64,000 nt of DNA from Isoetes taiwanensis (GCA_021234155.1 JAJEKV010000021.1:15885563-15949562); one strand, 5' to 3'; shown: positions 23,936-33,468, counted from the first letter of the stretch. Program-made: numbers and translations. Notes: generated by a model from the sequence alone, not told the origin.

Positions 23936-24527
23936 GCACATGGTCCCTTCAATTCCAAATAAAGCTTAGGAGGTTCCCATACATCTGGACCGCTCAGATT
24001 TAGAAAGAGACTTGGCAGATTGTATCCTATTCGTTGAGCAAGTCAGTACGACCCTGTGTTTGTTTGTTTGTTTGTTTATCTATTTCTGTAGACACACGAT
24101 CATGATCGCTTTAACTGTAGGGAGGAAACTGTTCTCTAGTGATCATAGTGGCATAGGATCAGAGATTGAAAAGAATTCCACAGTTACTATATTGCTTGGG
24201 TTTCGGTAAAACCAGAGATTGAAATCCATGATGCCTCATATGCAGTTTACTCGTTCTTTAACTTTGTCCCTTAGAGAAAGAGGTTTTGGATCAAAGGCAT
24301 ATCGTACACACGTATCGATTTTGGGATTTAAGATTTTTATAAGGTCTAGTAATATGGGCATGACAGCTTCTAAGATTGTGAAATCTAATCAAGTATAATC
24401 CTTGCTTTTGTCTACGTAGAAGCATGTCTTGTCAAGAGTCTAACTAAATAAGAAATATAAATGATCTTACGCATAAATAACCATAATCATCATGAAACAT
24501 CTATATTATGGATTTATTTATACAATT
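23936..24527. other. Intergenic, no gene seen
   Basis: AT-rich, with a short TTTG microsatellite (five to six units) near 24,057-24,078. Confidence 0.5.
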
Positions 24528-24735
24528 GTAGAATCTTAGTTCTTTCTTTTAATAGTCTAAATATCAACGATATATCCAGCCTCACCATCTTCTAGCACAT
24601 TTTATATGAGTGATTTGTAGAATCTTAGTTGTTACTTCTAATAGTTAATCTTAGTTGCTTCTTCTTCTATAGCCTAAATATTAGTGAAAAGCAATGGTAC
24701 ATCCACTCCCACAATCTTCTAGGGCATTTTATATA
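24528..24735. repeat. Imperfect direct repeat
   Basis: The segment from TGTAGAATCTTAGTT through the phrase CATCTTCTAGCACATTTTAT (24,528-24,606) recurs, with insertions, at 24,616-24,733 (ending CAATCTTCTAGGGCATTTTA). Non-coding. Confidence 0.6.
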
Positions 24736-25258
24736 TGTGTAAGGGTACCTACACACTAAGGGGTTCAAATTGTTATATTATGGAAATTTAACTTAACTAG
24801 CAACGCATATGATTTTTGTTAAGGAAATAGTTAAAACGAAGGGGTTAACTTATAACAACTTGTTAAAGTTATATTAAGGATTTAACCCCCTTTCACATTC
24901 GTTATTGTTATGTTAATTGTTAATAATGTGTTGACAACCCTACAATTTCTTGAGGGAAATTCATTGGGTGCCCCCTCCCCCCCTCCCAAATTTAGGTTTG
25001 TCAGACGCGTCGAGGTCACGACCATTGAAAGAACGAGGCCAGAGTTCCTCACCATGGCGTCGGCTCGAATGGTAACTAGCAGCAAAACTGAAGCTAACTC
25101 CTTGTAGGTATTTCTTTACTGTCATCCTGATTTTTTCTGTGCTTTTTGATTCTACATTCAATGCTTTTTCATTCAGCACTATTTGTAAATTCTGTATATT
25201 TTCATTCAGTACTACTTGTAGTGTTTTATGGTCACAAAAATGTAGAAAGGCCATGTTA

Positions 25259-25440
25259 GAAACTGGGAATGGACCAGTATCAAATCCAGGAAATTCTGTG
25301 CTCTACTCTATAGTGTGCCCATTATCATATTTGACAATCTAGTAAAGATTAGTAATGTACACGTTCAATGTCTATTGAGCCACCATTTGTTGTTGCAATA
25401 ATTGGCAGTCCATGACCCGTACCCTGTGAAAGATGGTATA
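25259..25440 (-). pseudogene. Duplicated gene scrap, copy 1, SPS-like motif
   Basis: Minus-strand 25,436-25,358 encodes HGLPIIATTNGGSIDIERV. The pattern HGLP-I/V-AT-x-NGG-x-x-D is that of the GT-B glycosyltransferase nucleotide-sugar loop of sucrose-phosphate synthase, usually followed by VDPHD, which is missing here. It is preceded by TCTTTCACAG, a possible splice acceptor. The rest of the 180-base repeat is non-coding. Only this one exon-like scrap is present, so it is a pseudogene fragment. Another GT-B glycosyltransferase is possible. Confidence 0.55.
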
Positions 25441-25672
25441 ACTCAAACTTTGCATTTGTATAACTAGAACCAAGTTCTCCATAAAGATAACAATTTTCAA
25501 AATCTAACAATATAGATAGTTTGGACACATCTGGAGGATGAATGGCAAGTTATTCCCGTCCAATTGCACATTAAACTTCTATTACTTGCATTCCCGTTCC
25601 ACAATATTTTATTCCTATCATAACCTCCATTCTTGAACTTCAAAAGAGCATCAAAATCCTCGTCATCCTTCA
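25437..25672 (-). pseudogene. LRR receptor-like N-terminal fragment
   Basis: Minus-strand 25,670-25,497 encodes DALLKFKNGGYDRNK, then an Asn-rich part and CNWTGITCHSSSRCVQ. This is the LRRNT cap that begins plant LRR receptor kinases and LRR proteins (ALLxFK...CNWxGVTC). After a one-base shift the frame continues LSILLDFENCYLYGELGSS, the next leucine-rich repeat. It then runs straight into the SPS-like scrap. No LRR solenoid, membrane segment or kinase follows. It is a broken fragment. Confidence 0.65.
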
Positions 25673-25732
25673 TTGCCGTGGAGTTGCAGCAGTATCAAAT
25701 CAGTATGAAAGATCTGAAAAGTACAAAAGGTC

Positions 25733-25903
25733 TAAGAATGGACTAGTATCAAACCCAGGAACTCCTGTGCTCTACTCCATAGTGTGCCCATTATCATATA
25801 TTTAACAATCTATCATTAATGGTACTCGTTCAACGTCTACTAGGCCACCATTTGTTGTTGCAACAATTGGCAGGCCATGAGCAGGCCTGTGAAAGATGGC
25901 ATT
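25733..25903 (-). pseudogene. Duplicated gene scrap, copy 2, SPS-like motif
   Basis: Direct repeat of 25,259-25,440, about 85% alike by eye and 474 bases away. Minus-strand 25,886-25,822 encodes AHGLPIVATTNGGLVDVERV, closer to the sucrose-phosphate-synthase consensus than copy 1. Upstream on the minus strand (25,905-25,965) a leucine-rich-repeat-like stretch (IYTSNKFSRQI) can be read, so the same LRR/SPS neighbourhood may also be duplicated here. Confidence 0.55.
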
Positions 25904-27552
25904 CATTAAATTTGCCTCGAGAACTTATTGGAGGTGTAGATCACATTCACTATTCTAAGTAAGCTGATGTCAGCATTTGGTATTGATCGTCCTTTGCTCT
26001 CTATTTGACTTCCTCTTTTGACATGTAACAAATTACATGTGAAACCAGTTTTAACAGATTCTGTAATGTTATTGAATGGCATAACTATTGCTATGAAAGC
26101 TCCATAATATTAACCTTAATTTAACATAACAATCAATTCGTTAACTTAAAATTTAGTGTAATTTAACGCCATGGTCTGAATGTACCCTAATCATCCTCAA
26201 GATGCTTGTTATCCGTTTTGATGAAAACAAAAGATGATATCTAGTATTCTACTTTCCTATTAATGTTTTTGAAATTTTGACTATTGATGCTAAAAAGGAA
26301 AATCACACCTTCGTTTTTTAGAAGTGCCTTGTGTTAATGATTTTCAAGAACCTTAGGTTCTCTGTGATTTCCATAAACGGCATCAAGATTCTCCAAGGTC
26401 TCTGGGATTTCCTTAGATGCCCTCTAGATTCTTTGATAATGTTTCTCAGGATTTCCCTCAAAGTTTCATGATGCGGCCACATTTTGACATCATCTATAGC
26501 ATACATCAGAATTTTGCTAATGTTAGCAAAGCTATATGCATACTTCACACATTTTGCTAATATTTGACTTGATATATGTGCGCACGTGCTAGTAGAACAT
26601 GGATCTTGAAGACATCTATCATTTGAAAACATGTAGGAGACCTTTTTGTATGAAGAACCAAGGGAGGACATTGATTTGGCACCATATGGGCATTGCGAAA
26701 AGAACTTTTGACCATCTAGAGCATTTTTGAAGAATTGAGGACAAAGCTTGAAGATCCCTGTGTCAAAGTTTGGAAGACCCCTCGAGTTACATAGGTATTT
26801 TTCTAGATTCAAGTTTTTGACATGATGTTTTACTTCCCAAGGCATGATTTACCATTTTCCAAGGCTTTGCTACCATGATTTTATCCAAAGACCATTTTCC
26901 ATGTCTCATTTTCCCTCCTTTTAGGCGCCATTGGCACTTTCTAAGATCAAACTTAACAAAAACTATTTTTTCTAGTAAAAAAACACACCATTCGCACACC
27001 ATTCACACATGATTCATCCACCATCTATGAAAAAATTTCTAAAACTCCATTAAATTTGACCATCTTTTTCTCTACTCTATTTTATTCCATTCCATTCCAT
27101 TCTAGAGACAAAGCTAGGGAGAGAAAGTACACATTTGACATCATTTATCTAGAAAAGGCAAACATTGGCCTAAGAAATGTAAAAAATCAAGCACCTTGGT
27201 GCATACATGTCAAAATGCTTCATAATAATTTTTGCAACGTTGTAGACCATTATGAAGAGAGATGTGGTGTACAATGCTATTTTGCAAAGCAAGACAGAGC
27301 CAAGGCTGTTGAACCAACTACGTCAGTGAGTGTGAAGGCTCTATAGGAGCATTTAAAATCCACTCAATATTATGCACAACATGCTGCTGCACAATACCAA
27401 GGACTTTCCACTCCTTCTCTTCAGAACCTTTCGTGTTGCTTGAAGAAGCTATGTCTAGCTGATAGCCTGAGCACTGCATAGACAAGCAATGCTATTATGT
27501 GGTTCAACCTTTGAGCTTATAAGGATCACGCCTGCGACGATCTCGATGACTA
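25904..27552. other. Intergenic; one unrecognised ORF
   Basis: A 175-codon minus ORF with a true ATG at 26,845 (ending 26,318) is long for this composition but has no recognisable domain and contains internal near-repeats (LREILRN, PWRILMPF). It is not called as a gene. Near 27,066-27,103 there is a run of ATTCC units on the plus strand, similar to the LINE tails but in the other orientation. The ORF 27,056-27,346 beyond it is unrecognised. Confidence 0.35.
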
Positions 27553-27640
27553 GGAATAGAATAGAATAGAATAGTTTTTTTAACGTCCACGGAGACCAAT
27601 AGGTCATGGGACCCATACAAAGAAAAGAAAAGAACAAAGT
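27553..27640 (-). mobile_element. LINE 3' end with pentanucleotide tail
   Basis: Four GAATA units (27,553-27,574), then TTTTTTAACGTCCACGGAGA and CCAATAGGTCATGGGACC, the same 3' untranslated sequence as in the LINE fragments at 4.68 kb and 60.80 kb. No coding part remains. The sequence from 27,640 to about 27,780 may be more of the same 3' UTR or host DNA; it ends in a run of 17 A. Confidence 0.75.
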
Positions 27641-28303
27641 CAGAACAAACCAAGAAGGATCACGTATGTGATCCTACAGACCCGAGTCCACCAAAAGGAA
27701 GGGTTGGCTGTCCTAGTGACAGAAGAAAAATACGTCTCTTACAATTAGGAATAGCTAAAAAAAAAAAAAAAAATGCCCCAACGATCCTTTTGAGCTAGAA
27801 AGAAAGGAAATATGTAATGTAACTACTCAGGGGGGTTGCCATGGCGATCCTCCCAAGCTCAAATAGAGAGATATGGATATCTAACTAACTGAAACTAAAG
27901 CTAAAATATTAAGGAAAACATATCTTTTCAGGAACTTTTTGTGGCGCCATAATGTGTCCGAAATTAGGAATGGTATAGTTATACCATAAGATTTCCTAAT
28001 GGTTAAGGCTTGTAGTCGTATGTAAAAGCGTATGTTGCTGACGGTGGCAACTGGGATTCCCAACCCTAGAATCTTGGGCGGGCATATTGGAGTTCCGGAA
28101 CGCTGGTTGGGCGCAAGTGGTGGTTTCTCCTTGGGCTTCTGCAGGGATGGCGGAGCTCCTGGTGATGTGTCCGCTTTCTGGTTTGTTTCCTTATTTGTTT
28201 GGGTGGATAAGCTGGGGTCGCGGGCGTTGGCGGGGAGCGGAGGTGCAGTGTTGAAGAAGACAGAGGTAAGCTTGTTGTTTTTGTGGCATTGTTTTTATCT
28301 GCT

Positions 28304-29167
28304 ATGTCGATGAAGAGGGCAGCCAGAAAGGCTCAGAGTGGTCGTTCCTCTGGCCCTGCTTCTGTGAGCCATGTGTTGAATTCCAATTCCGGAGTGAGAG
28401 GCCAGGATTTCTTTTGCCGATCGATTGGAACCCGAGATGTGAGTGTGACCCTAGGTTTGTCCGCAGGCAGGGATGTCCTTGTGAGTTTCTACGATGGCCT
28501 TGTCGGTTTTGTGATAGGAGGTGTGTTCTTTGGAGTCAGAGCCATGGAAAGGGGTGCTACTGTAGACCACTTGCACTGTCAGGCTGTCTTTAGAGGGCGT
28601 TTTAAAACCCCCAGGGCCATGAATAATGCCATAAAGAAGGAATTTAACTGGGCTTGTAAGCCTCCTGGTGTGATCCTGATCTGTAAAGCCTTGAAGAATA
28701 CCCGCCTTCACTGTTTTGAAGATATGGTTGGTTATTGTATGAAAGATTTTGGAAAGGTCCACTATGTCTGGCACCTTCATAATATCAGTGAGGATTGCAT
28801 CGAGAAAGGTAAGGATTTATACTTAAGATGGGGAGCTGGTGACACCAAAAACTTAGTTGTTCTTGATAATAAGAATTTGCTTAATCGTGTTGCCCATTAT
28901 GTTAACTATCATGGCAACCGTAAGATGACTGCTAGCCTCCTGTTTACATTGGCCAGAATGATCCGTTCTGGTAAGTTTACGCTATCCAGTTCTTGGATTA
29001 TACCTTCCAATACTGCCCACATTAATGAGCACCGTGTCCGGGCTGCATGGAGGGTGCTCCTAAATCCTTCTCAGTGCATGCCCTCCGACATGAGAACTAT
29101 TTTGTTTGGGCTACCTGCTGGGTTCGTACCTGTAGAGCGAAATGGGCCTGGGAGGAGAAGGTATTAG
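28304..29167 (+). CDS. HUH endonuclease (Rep), replitron-like
   Basis: 287 residues from the ATG at 28,304; the frame is open further upstream but only from a GTG. The N-terminal 45 residues are basic and Ser-rich. HUH motif: DHLHCQAVF, residues 88-96 with metal-binding His89 and His91. Catalytic tyrosine motif: GYCMKDFG with Tyr144 and Lys147, the YxxKD form of Rep motif III. About 50 residues separate the two, which is normal for Rep domains. No Walker A/B helicase follows. The C-terminal part (TASLLFTLARMIRSGKFTL and beyond) is unrecognised. The frame ends in RRRY-TAG, but the same frame is open again to a TGA at 29,318-29,320 and encodes an acidic tail (DSIPEDEQDINFQDV). The original protein was therefore probably about 50 residues longer and a single TAG now truncates it. 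Such proteins nick and join single-stranded DNA through a covalent tyrosine link. Confidence 0.75.
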   Translation: MSMKRAARKAQSGRSSGPASVSHVLNSNSGVRGQDFFCRSIGTRDVSVTLGLSAGRDVLVSFYDGLVGFVIGGVFFGVRAMERGATVDHLHCQAVFRGRFKTPRAMNNAIKKEFNWACKPPGVILICKALKNTRLHCFEDMVGYCMKDFGKVHYVWHLHNISEDCIEKGKDLYLRWGAGDTKNLVVLDNKNLLNRVAHYVNYHGNRKMTASLLFTLARMIRSGKFTLSSSWIIPSNTAHINEHRVRAAWRVLLNPSQCMPSDMRTILFGLPAGFVPVERNGPGRRRY

Positions 29168-29390
29168 GATGATAGCATCCCTGAGGATGAGCAAGACATT
29201 AATTTCCAGGATGTTTGTGATGAGTCTTATAGTCATGACAATGATGATGTAGTTGTTTTGGAGCCTGGTGTGGATTTCATCCCCGTGCACAGGGGTGATT
29301 GCACCATGGCTGTTGGGTGATCATGTTTGTTGGCTTTCGAGTGTACAGTTTGTTTTTTTTTTCATGGCTTCGTTTGGTTTTTAGTTGCAG

Positions 29391-29789
29391 GTAGTGATGG
29401 TTACTGATGGACACATTTATTCTTTGTCGTGGGACAGCCTCTCTGGCCAGTATCTTTGCCTGATTCCTATATTTCCTCTAGTGTTGAAGCTTCACATCCA
29501 GATCCGGTCATATTCTCGGCTGAGCCTGAGGCAGTTTTCTGTGCTCAAGAATTTGTTAATAGCATCATCCAGGTGGGAACTGAAGCGCATTAGGCGGCAG
29601 CTTAGAGGGTTTTATGCTTCGATCCAGAATGCTATCTCTACTGTGGAATGGGATCAACTGGGGGTATCTGTGTCTGAGTTACATGTGTTGCGCTCTCATA
29701 TGAGCTTAGCTAGAGTCTTGCTCGTGCAAGAGATTCGCCAGTTGGATGAACTGATTAGGCATGCTCAGAGTGGCGCGCCTATGAACTGA
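29391..29789 (+). pseudogene. Second ORF of the Rep element, frameshifted
   Basis: A pyrimidine-rich tract ending TTTTTAGTTGCAG precedes 29,391 and looks like a splice acceptor. After it one frame encodes PVSLPDSYISSSVEASHPDP and an acidic stretch ending EFVNSIIQ. One base out of phase the other frame continues ELKRIRRQLRGFYASIQNAI and a coiled-coil-like helix (LARVLLVQEIRQLDELIRHA), ending at TGA after PMN. Both halves look like protein, so a frameshift near 29,575 breaks one gene. It may be a second exon of the Rep gene or a separate accessory gene. Not recognised. Confidence 0.45.
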
Positions 29790-30047
29790 TCTGTTTACAT
29801 CTCCTTCTTTCTGTTTTTGTGTGGCCCCAGGCTCGCTTATGCTTTTATAAATGAGAAACTTGTTTATTTTCTGAATGTGTTGTTCAATTTGTTGCAGCTT
29901 GGTCTTCATTGGCAGGTATGATCTTGACACGTGTTGAATCTTTTGCATGAGGCTGCTGTATAATCCGAGTTTCAGAATGCCTCTTTAAATATTGAAATAA
30001 TCTGTTGATACTAACTTCTTTTGTTTCTTAGTGGGCTTCGGCCCCTA

Positions 30048-30087
30048 GGTATACTAGGGATCTCTCCTTTGAGATGCCTAGTATGCC
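30048..30087 (+). other. Strong hairpin at the right end of the Rep element
   Basis: GGTATACTAGG pairs with CCTAGTATGCC (one G-T), and after a single mismatch ATCTC pairs with GAGAT, leaving a 6-base loop TCCTTT. Sixteen pairs in 40 bases. Confidence 0.85.
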
Positions 30088-30089
30088 TG

Positions 30090-30135
30090 GATGAGCGTGG
30101 GATCTTGTACTGGGGTTCGACTCCCCAGGCTCATC
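30090..30135 (+). other. tRNA-like acceptor/T-arm minihelix
   Basis: GATGAGC (30,090-30,096) pairs with GCTCATC (30,129-30,135). Inside it TGGGG-TTCGACT-CCCCA forms a perfect T-arm with a canonical 7-base T-loop and a full B-box (GGTTCGACTCC). Only 14 bases separate the 5' strand from the T-arm, so there is no D-arm or anticodon arm. It is not a functional tRNA gene. Confidence 0.75.
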
Positions 30136-30145
30136 ATTCTGTATT

Positions 30146-31062
30146 TTCAGTGTTTAACCATCATTCAATTAAATTGGGATTATGTCTATTCCAAAATCGC
30201 GCCGTATAAGCTATTTATTGACCATTATATTGAATTAACCACACTTTTGCACTGAGTTCATTTTCGGGCTAGGAAGATGCATTTTATGTTGAAATGCAAG
30301 GGCATCCAAATATTCGGTCCAAATGACCCATATTATGAAAGAATGTTGGCAATATAAAAAGTAGGAAATTGCTTATTAATTCGTACAATCACCGACGACA
30401 ACGAAATCTAAACATTGAAATTGTAGTGTTTTACGAATAAATAACGACAAAGCAAGTTGCTTTCTGAGCGACGTAGATTTTCAAGGGTCAAATCGTGGCG
30501 TGGGGCGCGATTTTATTTTCATACATAACGTATTATAGTGGAACATAAACTTTAAAAACTAATCCGAATCATCGCCGACAAAGGCCGCAGCTGCGGTGGT
30601 CTTTGAGATCCTTTCGATCATGAACAAACCATGCTCGGATTCCATATAAGATGGATTACAACATCAAAGGGATCGGGATAGAAGCGGGGCGGGATTCATA
30701 GCAACGACATCAAGCCAGTCCCCGGTTCTATTTCTAGCTCATGCGGCACCTGCAGAGGTCTCAAGTGGTTCATCCGCGGTAATAGAATGTGCCATAATAA
30801 CAAGCGTATATGAAGTCGGCCGATGGTTTGCCAATTTCATGCATACGTATTTATAGACACCTAAATTATTGACGGTATATACATACAAATTATTGCAAGT
30901 ATAGCAAACCATACACGTAATATAAAAAAGAACAATAATGCATACGTAACCAATAATGCTGATATAAGAACACAATATATATTCGAAAGAGTTTGGTGTA
31001 AAGTATATTTCATATTCAAAACTTATTGGAAAGTGTATTTCCTGTATACATATATATATATA
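30146..31062. other. Flank of the Rep element; degraded coding scraps
   Basis: A GC-rich degenerate palindrome of the GGCGCGATT type lies at about 30,492-30,513. On the minus strand a short open piece at about 30,565-30,650 (IERISKTTAAAAFVGDDSD, then TAG) looks like a protein C-terminus but cannot be linked to a gene. A TA microsatellite lies at 31,049-31,063. Confidence 0.35.
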
Positions 31063-32369
31063 TCAAAAAAGTTCCCTTTCTAGAACGATCTTCTCTAGGT
31101 CCCTGTCAATTTCCCCTGTCCGATTAAGTTGCGGGTATAGTGTTTGTATCTCTTCGACCTTTTTTCCTGTAGATATTTCGTGCAAGATGCTGACAAAACG
31201 AAGCAGGAAGTCATCTTTTTCAAAATCCTCAGGATGATAGGATGGTGGATTTAGTGATCGGATGATTGAAGCAACACTTCAAAGGCGTCATCATCAACTA
31301 TAATGATGTCTTCCTTCTCCGAACGCCCAAGTCATCCATCATGTCGCTCAAGCATTTCACAAATATTTTTTTTTTGTAGGATCCTTTGGGTTATTGAATG
31401 ACTTACATTTGCTCGATCCCAAACGGATGCCCAATCTCTATGTAACTTCGGGAACTACTCTCAAAACTTCCTCAGATATTTCTATTCTCCATCGGCGACC
31501 AAATTGCTGTGAAATAAAAAGAAAGCTTGGTCTAACATCTCCTTCGGATCTGGCCGCGGATATACCCATTTCGTATATGTCTCAAATGGTTTTACGTGCA
31601 TACCATGATAAAGGAAATTGTGCTTTAGGTAACGTTTTGCAGAGCACTCCATTCAAATCGAACACCAGAATTTTGGAGGAAACTGGATTAGGTCTGTAAT
31701 AATAAAGCACACACTTGTGAGACAAGGAAAAAGAAAATTGAAATCGCGCTTGGCGCGATTTTCAATTCTGTTGGAATAATTGAAATCGCGCCTGGCGCGA
31801 TTTTCAATTCTGTTTGAAGAATTGAAATCGCGCCTGGCGCGATTTTCATTTCGCTTGAATAACATACCTTTACGGTTCTGTTCAACATCCGCAATGATGA
31901 GCTTACTCTCGGCTGTCTTCGGTCTGCGAGAAGTGTCAGCCACATCACTTAGTGTTTGAACTATGGTTGATACTTCATTACTCTTTATGCTAACCTTACT
32001 CGAGCTTTCCGAATCCACTGTATCATCTAGGATTTTGTCTTCTTCGTTTGCGTTACCTACATCCACTTCGCCGGATTTTCCAATGTGATTTGAAGGATAG
32101 GCACGCCTCGGCCGCATAGTTAAGCTGTTGCTTGTCGATATTCTTCCTTATGCCCTCTATATGCTTTCTCATTTCTTCCCCCGCTCTGCTGCCGGATCTG
32201 CGGTAAAATTTGGACTTAGAGCTGGAAGCTTTATTTTTGCACTACCTAGCGGACCCCTAGGTGCCACCTCTAGCACTTTCTCCGAAAAAATATCGAGGAA
32301 GTCCTTGGCTTGACCATCGAGACCACACTTTGGCATTTCCTAGCTAGCTTGAGCTTCCCCGCCCGACAT
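31063..32369 (-). pseudogene. FCP1/NIF-type HAD phosphatase, broken
   Basis: The start MSGGEAQAS is followed by an in-frame TAG, then EMPKCGLDGQAKDFLDIFSE and an acidic region (31,870-32,110: NEEDKILDDTVDSESSSKVS). A good donor (AAAG|GTATGTT, about 31,868) and acceptor (TTATTATTACAG, about 31,695) frame a 175-base intron-like stretch made of palindromes. Then comes KILVFDLNGVLCKTLPKA, HAD motif I of the FCP1/NIF family with first Asp and DxNG form. In shifted frames follow FTAIWSPMEN (motif II), DWASVWDRANVSHSIT, EDIIIVDDDAFEVLLQSSD (motif III/IV, VDDD) and a C-terminal helical part ending KIVLERELF-TGA. At least three or four frameshifts plus the TAG. Such enzymes dephosphorylate phosphoserine in RNA polymerase II CTD or other proteins; this copy cannot. 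Similar genes occur in plants and in some large DNA viruses. Confidence 0.65.
31737..31850. repeat. GC-rich palindrome array 1 (three units)
   Basis: Three tandem units about 41-42 bases apart. Each centres on AAATCGCGCCTGGCGCGATT (first unit with a T/C change), flanked by ATTG/CAAT, giving palindromes of about 28 bases. The linkers (CAATTCTGTTGGAATAATTG) are partly palindromic too. It lies inside the intron-like segment of the HAD pseudogene. Confidence 0.9.
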
Positions 32370-32402
32370 AACCTCCAACATGAAACTCCCAACACGTAGA
32401 CT

Positions 32403-33467
32403 CTAACGGGCGTAAGGCTTCAATCGAGAAAACTTCGAAAGGGCCAAAGAAAACCCGTACTTATTCAGCCTCCCCTTATGCGCCACAAGTAGCTCATACT
32501 TGATTGGTGAATTAAGGGCGTGGTCGACCCGGTTTTCTTCTTCCTCTTCCTCTTCCTCTTCGTCCGGTCCACATCCACATCTGCAGTCCCTTTCCCTTTG
32601 TCTTCGCAATGGATTCGACATAAAAACATTCTTCAATAGGGGTTCATCTAGCCGATAGCACCGCCAAGCAATCTTCTCACCTTCCGGTTTCCCCTTGAGT
32701 CTTTCGTATTCTTTATCATCCATAATGGCTATCATATGGACTAGCACATGTGAGATCTTACTTTCGGTACTAAACTCACTATCTTTGTTTTCATCTATCA
32801 TTTCTGCTTGCCTCATCACTTTAATGCATTCGACATCATTTGCAGCAGCTAGTGCATATCGCGTAGGAAATGCCGGAGTGGCAAACTGTCCGCGATAGTA
32901 TAATGCATCTCGGTCGTCAAACCACCGCATGTGTTGAAGAAGGTGTTTGTAATCATCCTGTCCATCTCGTACACCGCGGCTATCAAGAACAAATAGAGTG
33001 ATGTCGGTTGGCCCTTCACCTACCTCTGGCATGGCACACTTATAACCAGTGGACACCTTATAGAAAAAAGGAGACTCGTCTACTGCCGTCTTCTTCACCA
33101 AAGCAACTTTTCTTTTTAGGTCAGACGCAACTTTCGTGTGAATCCCCTTAAGAGTTGCCACATTCTTCGCCTTTTGCTGCTTCACAAAATCTTTTGACCA
33201 AAATACATATTTCTTAATGTCATCATTAGATACGTTGTACTTTTGCATTAAGCCTATCTCTGATAACATCATGTCTCCTGAGAGCCTTTGCAGTTCTTCA
33301 CCAACAGCTTTTTTCAGGACTTTCATATTCTTTATCGATTCGCATGCATCTTCGAAAGATGTCAAGTGCTTTGCTGCAGACGTTTTCTTGTAGATAACTT
33401 CCTTTCTGATGCAACTATCTAGAACAGAGATTAATTCTGCATCATCCAATCCTTGTGCCTTTCTCAT
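32403..33467 (-). CDS. Unknown 354-residue protein
   Basis: Not recognised. This is the longest intact ORF of the cluster, with a true ATG one base after the stop codon of the upstream ORF (TAA-A-ATG). The N-terminal 150 residues are charged and helical (QKYNVSNDDIKKYVFWSKDF). A central part contains ITLFVLDSRGVRDGQDDYKH and ALYYRGQFATPAFPTRYALA. Near the end is a Cys-rich motif followed by an acid run (CRCGCGPD then nine to ten Glu), then IKYELLVAHKGRLNKYGFSL. No signal peptide or membrane segment. It sits between a lysine-rich ORF upstream and the HAD pseudogene 33 bases downstream on the same strand. Codon composition is richer in G+C than the flanks. Function unknown. Confidence 0.6.
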   Translation of the reverse strand: MRKAQGLDDAELISVLDSCIRKEVIYKKTSAAKHLTSFEDACESIKNMKVLKKAVGEELQRLSGDMMLSEIGLMQKYNVSNDDIKKYVFWSKDFVKQQKAKNVATLKGIHTKVASDLKRKVALVKKTAVDESPFFYKVSTGYKCAMPEVGEGPTDITLFVLDSRGVRDGQDDYKHLLQHMRWFDDRDALYYRGQFATPAFPTRYALAAANDVECIKVMRQAEMIDENKDSEFSTESKISHVLVHMIAIMDDKEYERLKGKPEGEKIAWRCYRLDEPLLKNVFMSNPLRRQRERDCRCGCGPDEEEEEEEEENRVDHALNSPIKYELLVAHKGRLNKYGFSLALSKFSRLKPYAR

Positions 33468-33468
33468 T

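Larger units (their letters stand above)
27960..30140 (+). mobile_element. Candidate HUH-Rep (replitron-like) transposon
   Basis: Boundaries are estimates. The body carries a Rep-type HUH endonuclease gene (28,304 on) and a second, frameshifted ORF (to 29,789), both on the plus strand. The right side ends in two adjacent hairpins (30,048-30,135). The left side has a short palindrome (ATGGTATAGTTATACCAT, 27,972-27,989) and a run of small hairpins at 28,032-28,085. No helicase domain is present, unlike Helitrons. A single HUH protein plus terminal hairpins and no helicase fits the replitron group of eukaryotic transposons. A captured single-stranded-DNA-virus Rep is the alternative. No target-site duplication could be fixed. 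Confidence 0.5.

Noticed and set aside
26318-26845. 175-codon minus ORF as a gene
   Set aside because: No domain, internal near-repeats, no neighbours or splice signals; composition like surrounding DNA.
27960-28060. tRNA gene left of the Rep element
   Set aside because: There is a GGTTAAGGC-like box and a GGGATTCCC-like box, but no acceptor stem or anticodon arm can be folded.
28032-28313. 93-codon plus ORF before the Rep gene
   Set aside because: No domain, Gly/Leu/Phe-rich, and starts at a non-ATG codon; more likely leader sequence of the Rep element.
28451-28780. 109-codon minus ORF
   Set aside because: Antisense shadow of the Rep coding region.
30090-30135. Functional tRNA gene
   Set aside because: The T-arm and acceptor stem are good but D-arm and anticodon arm are absent.
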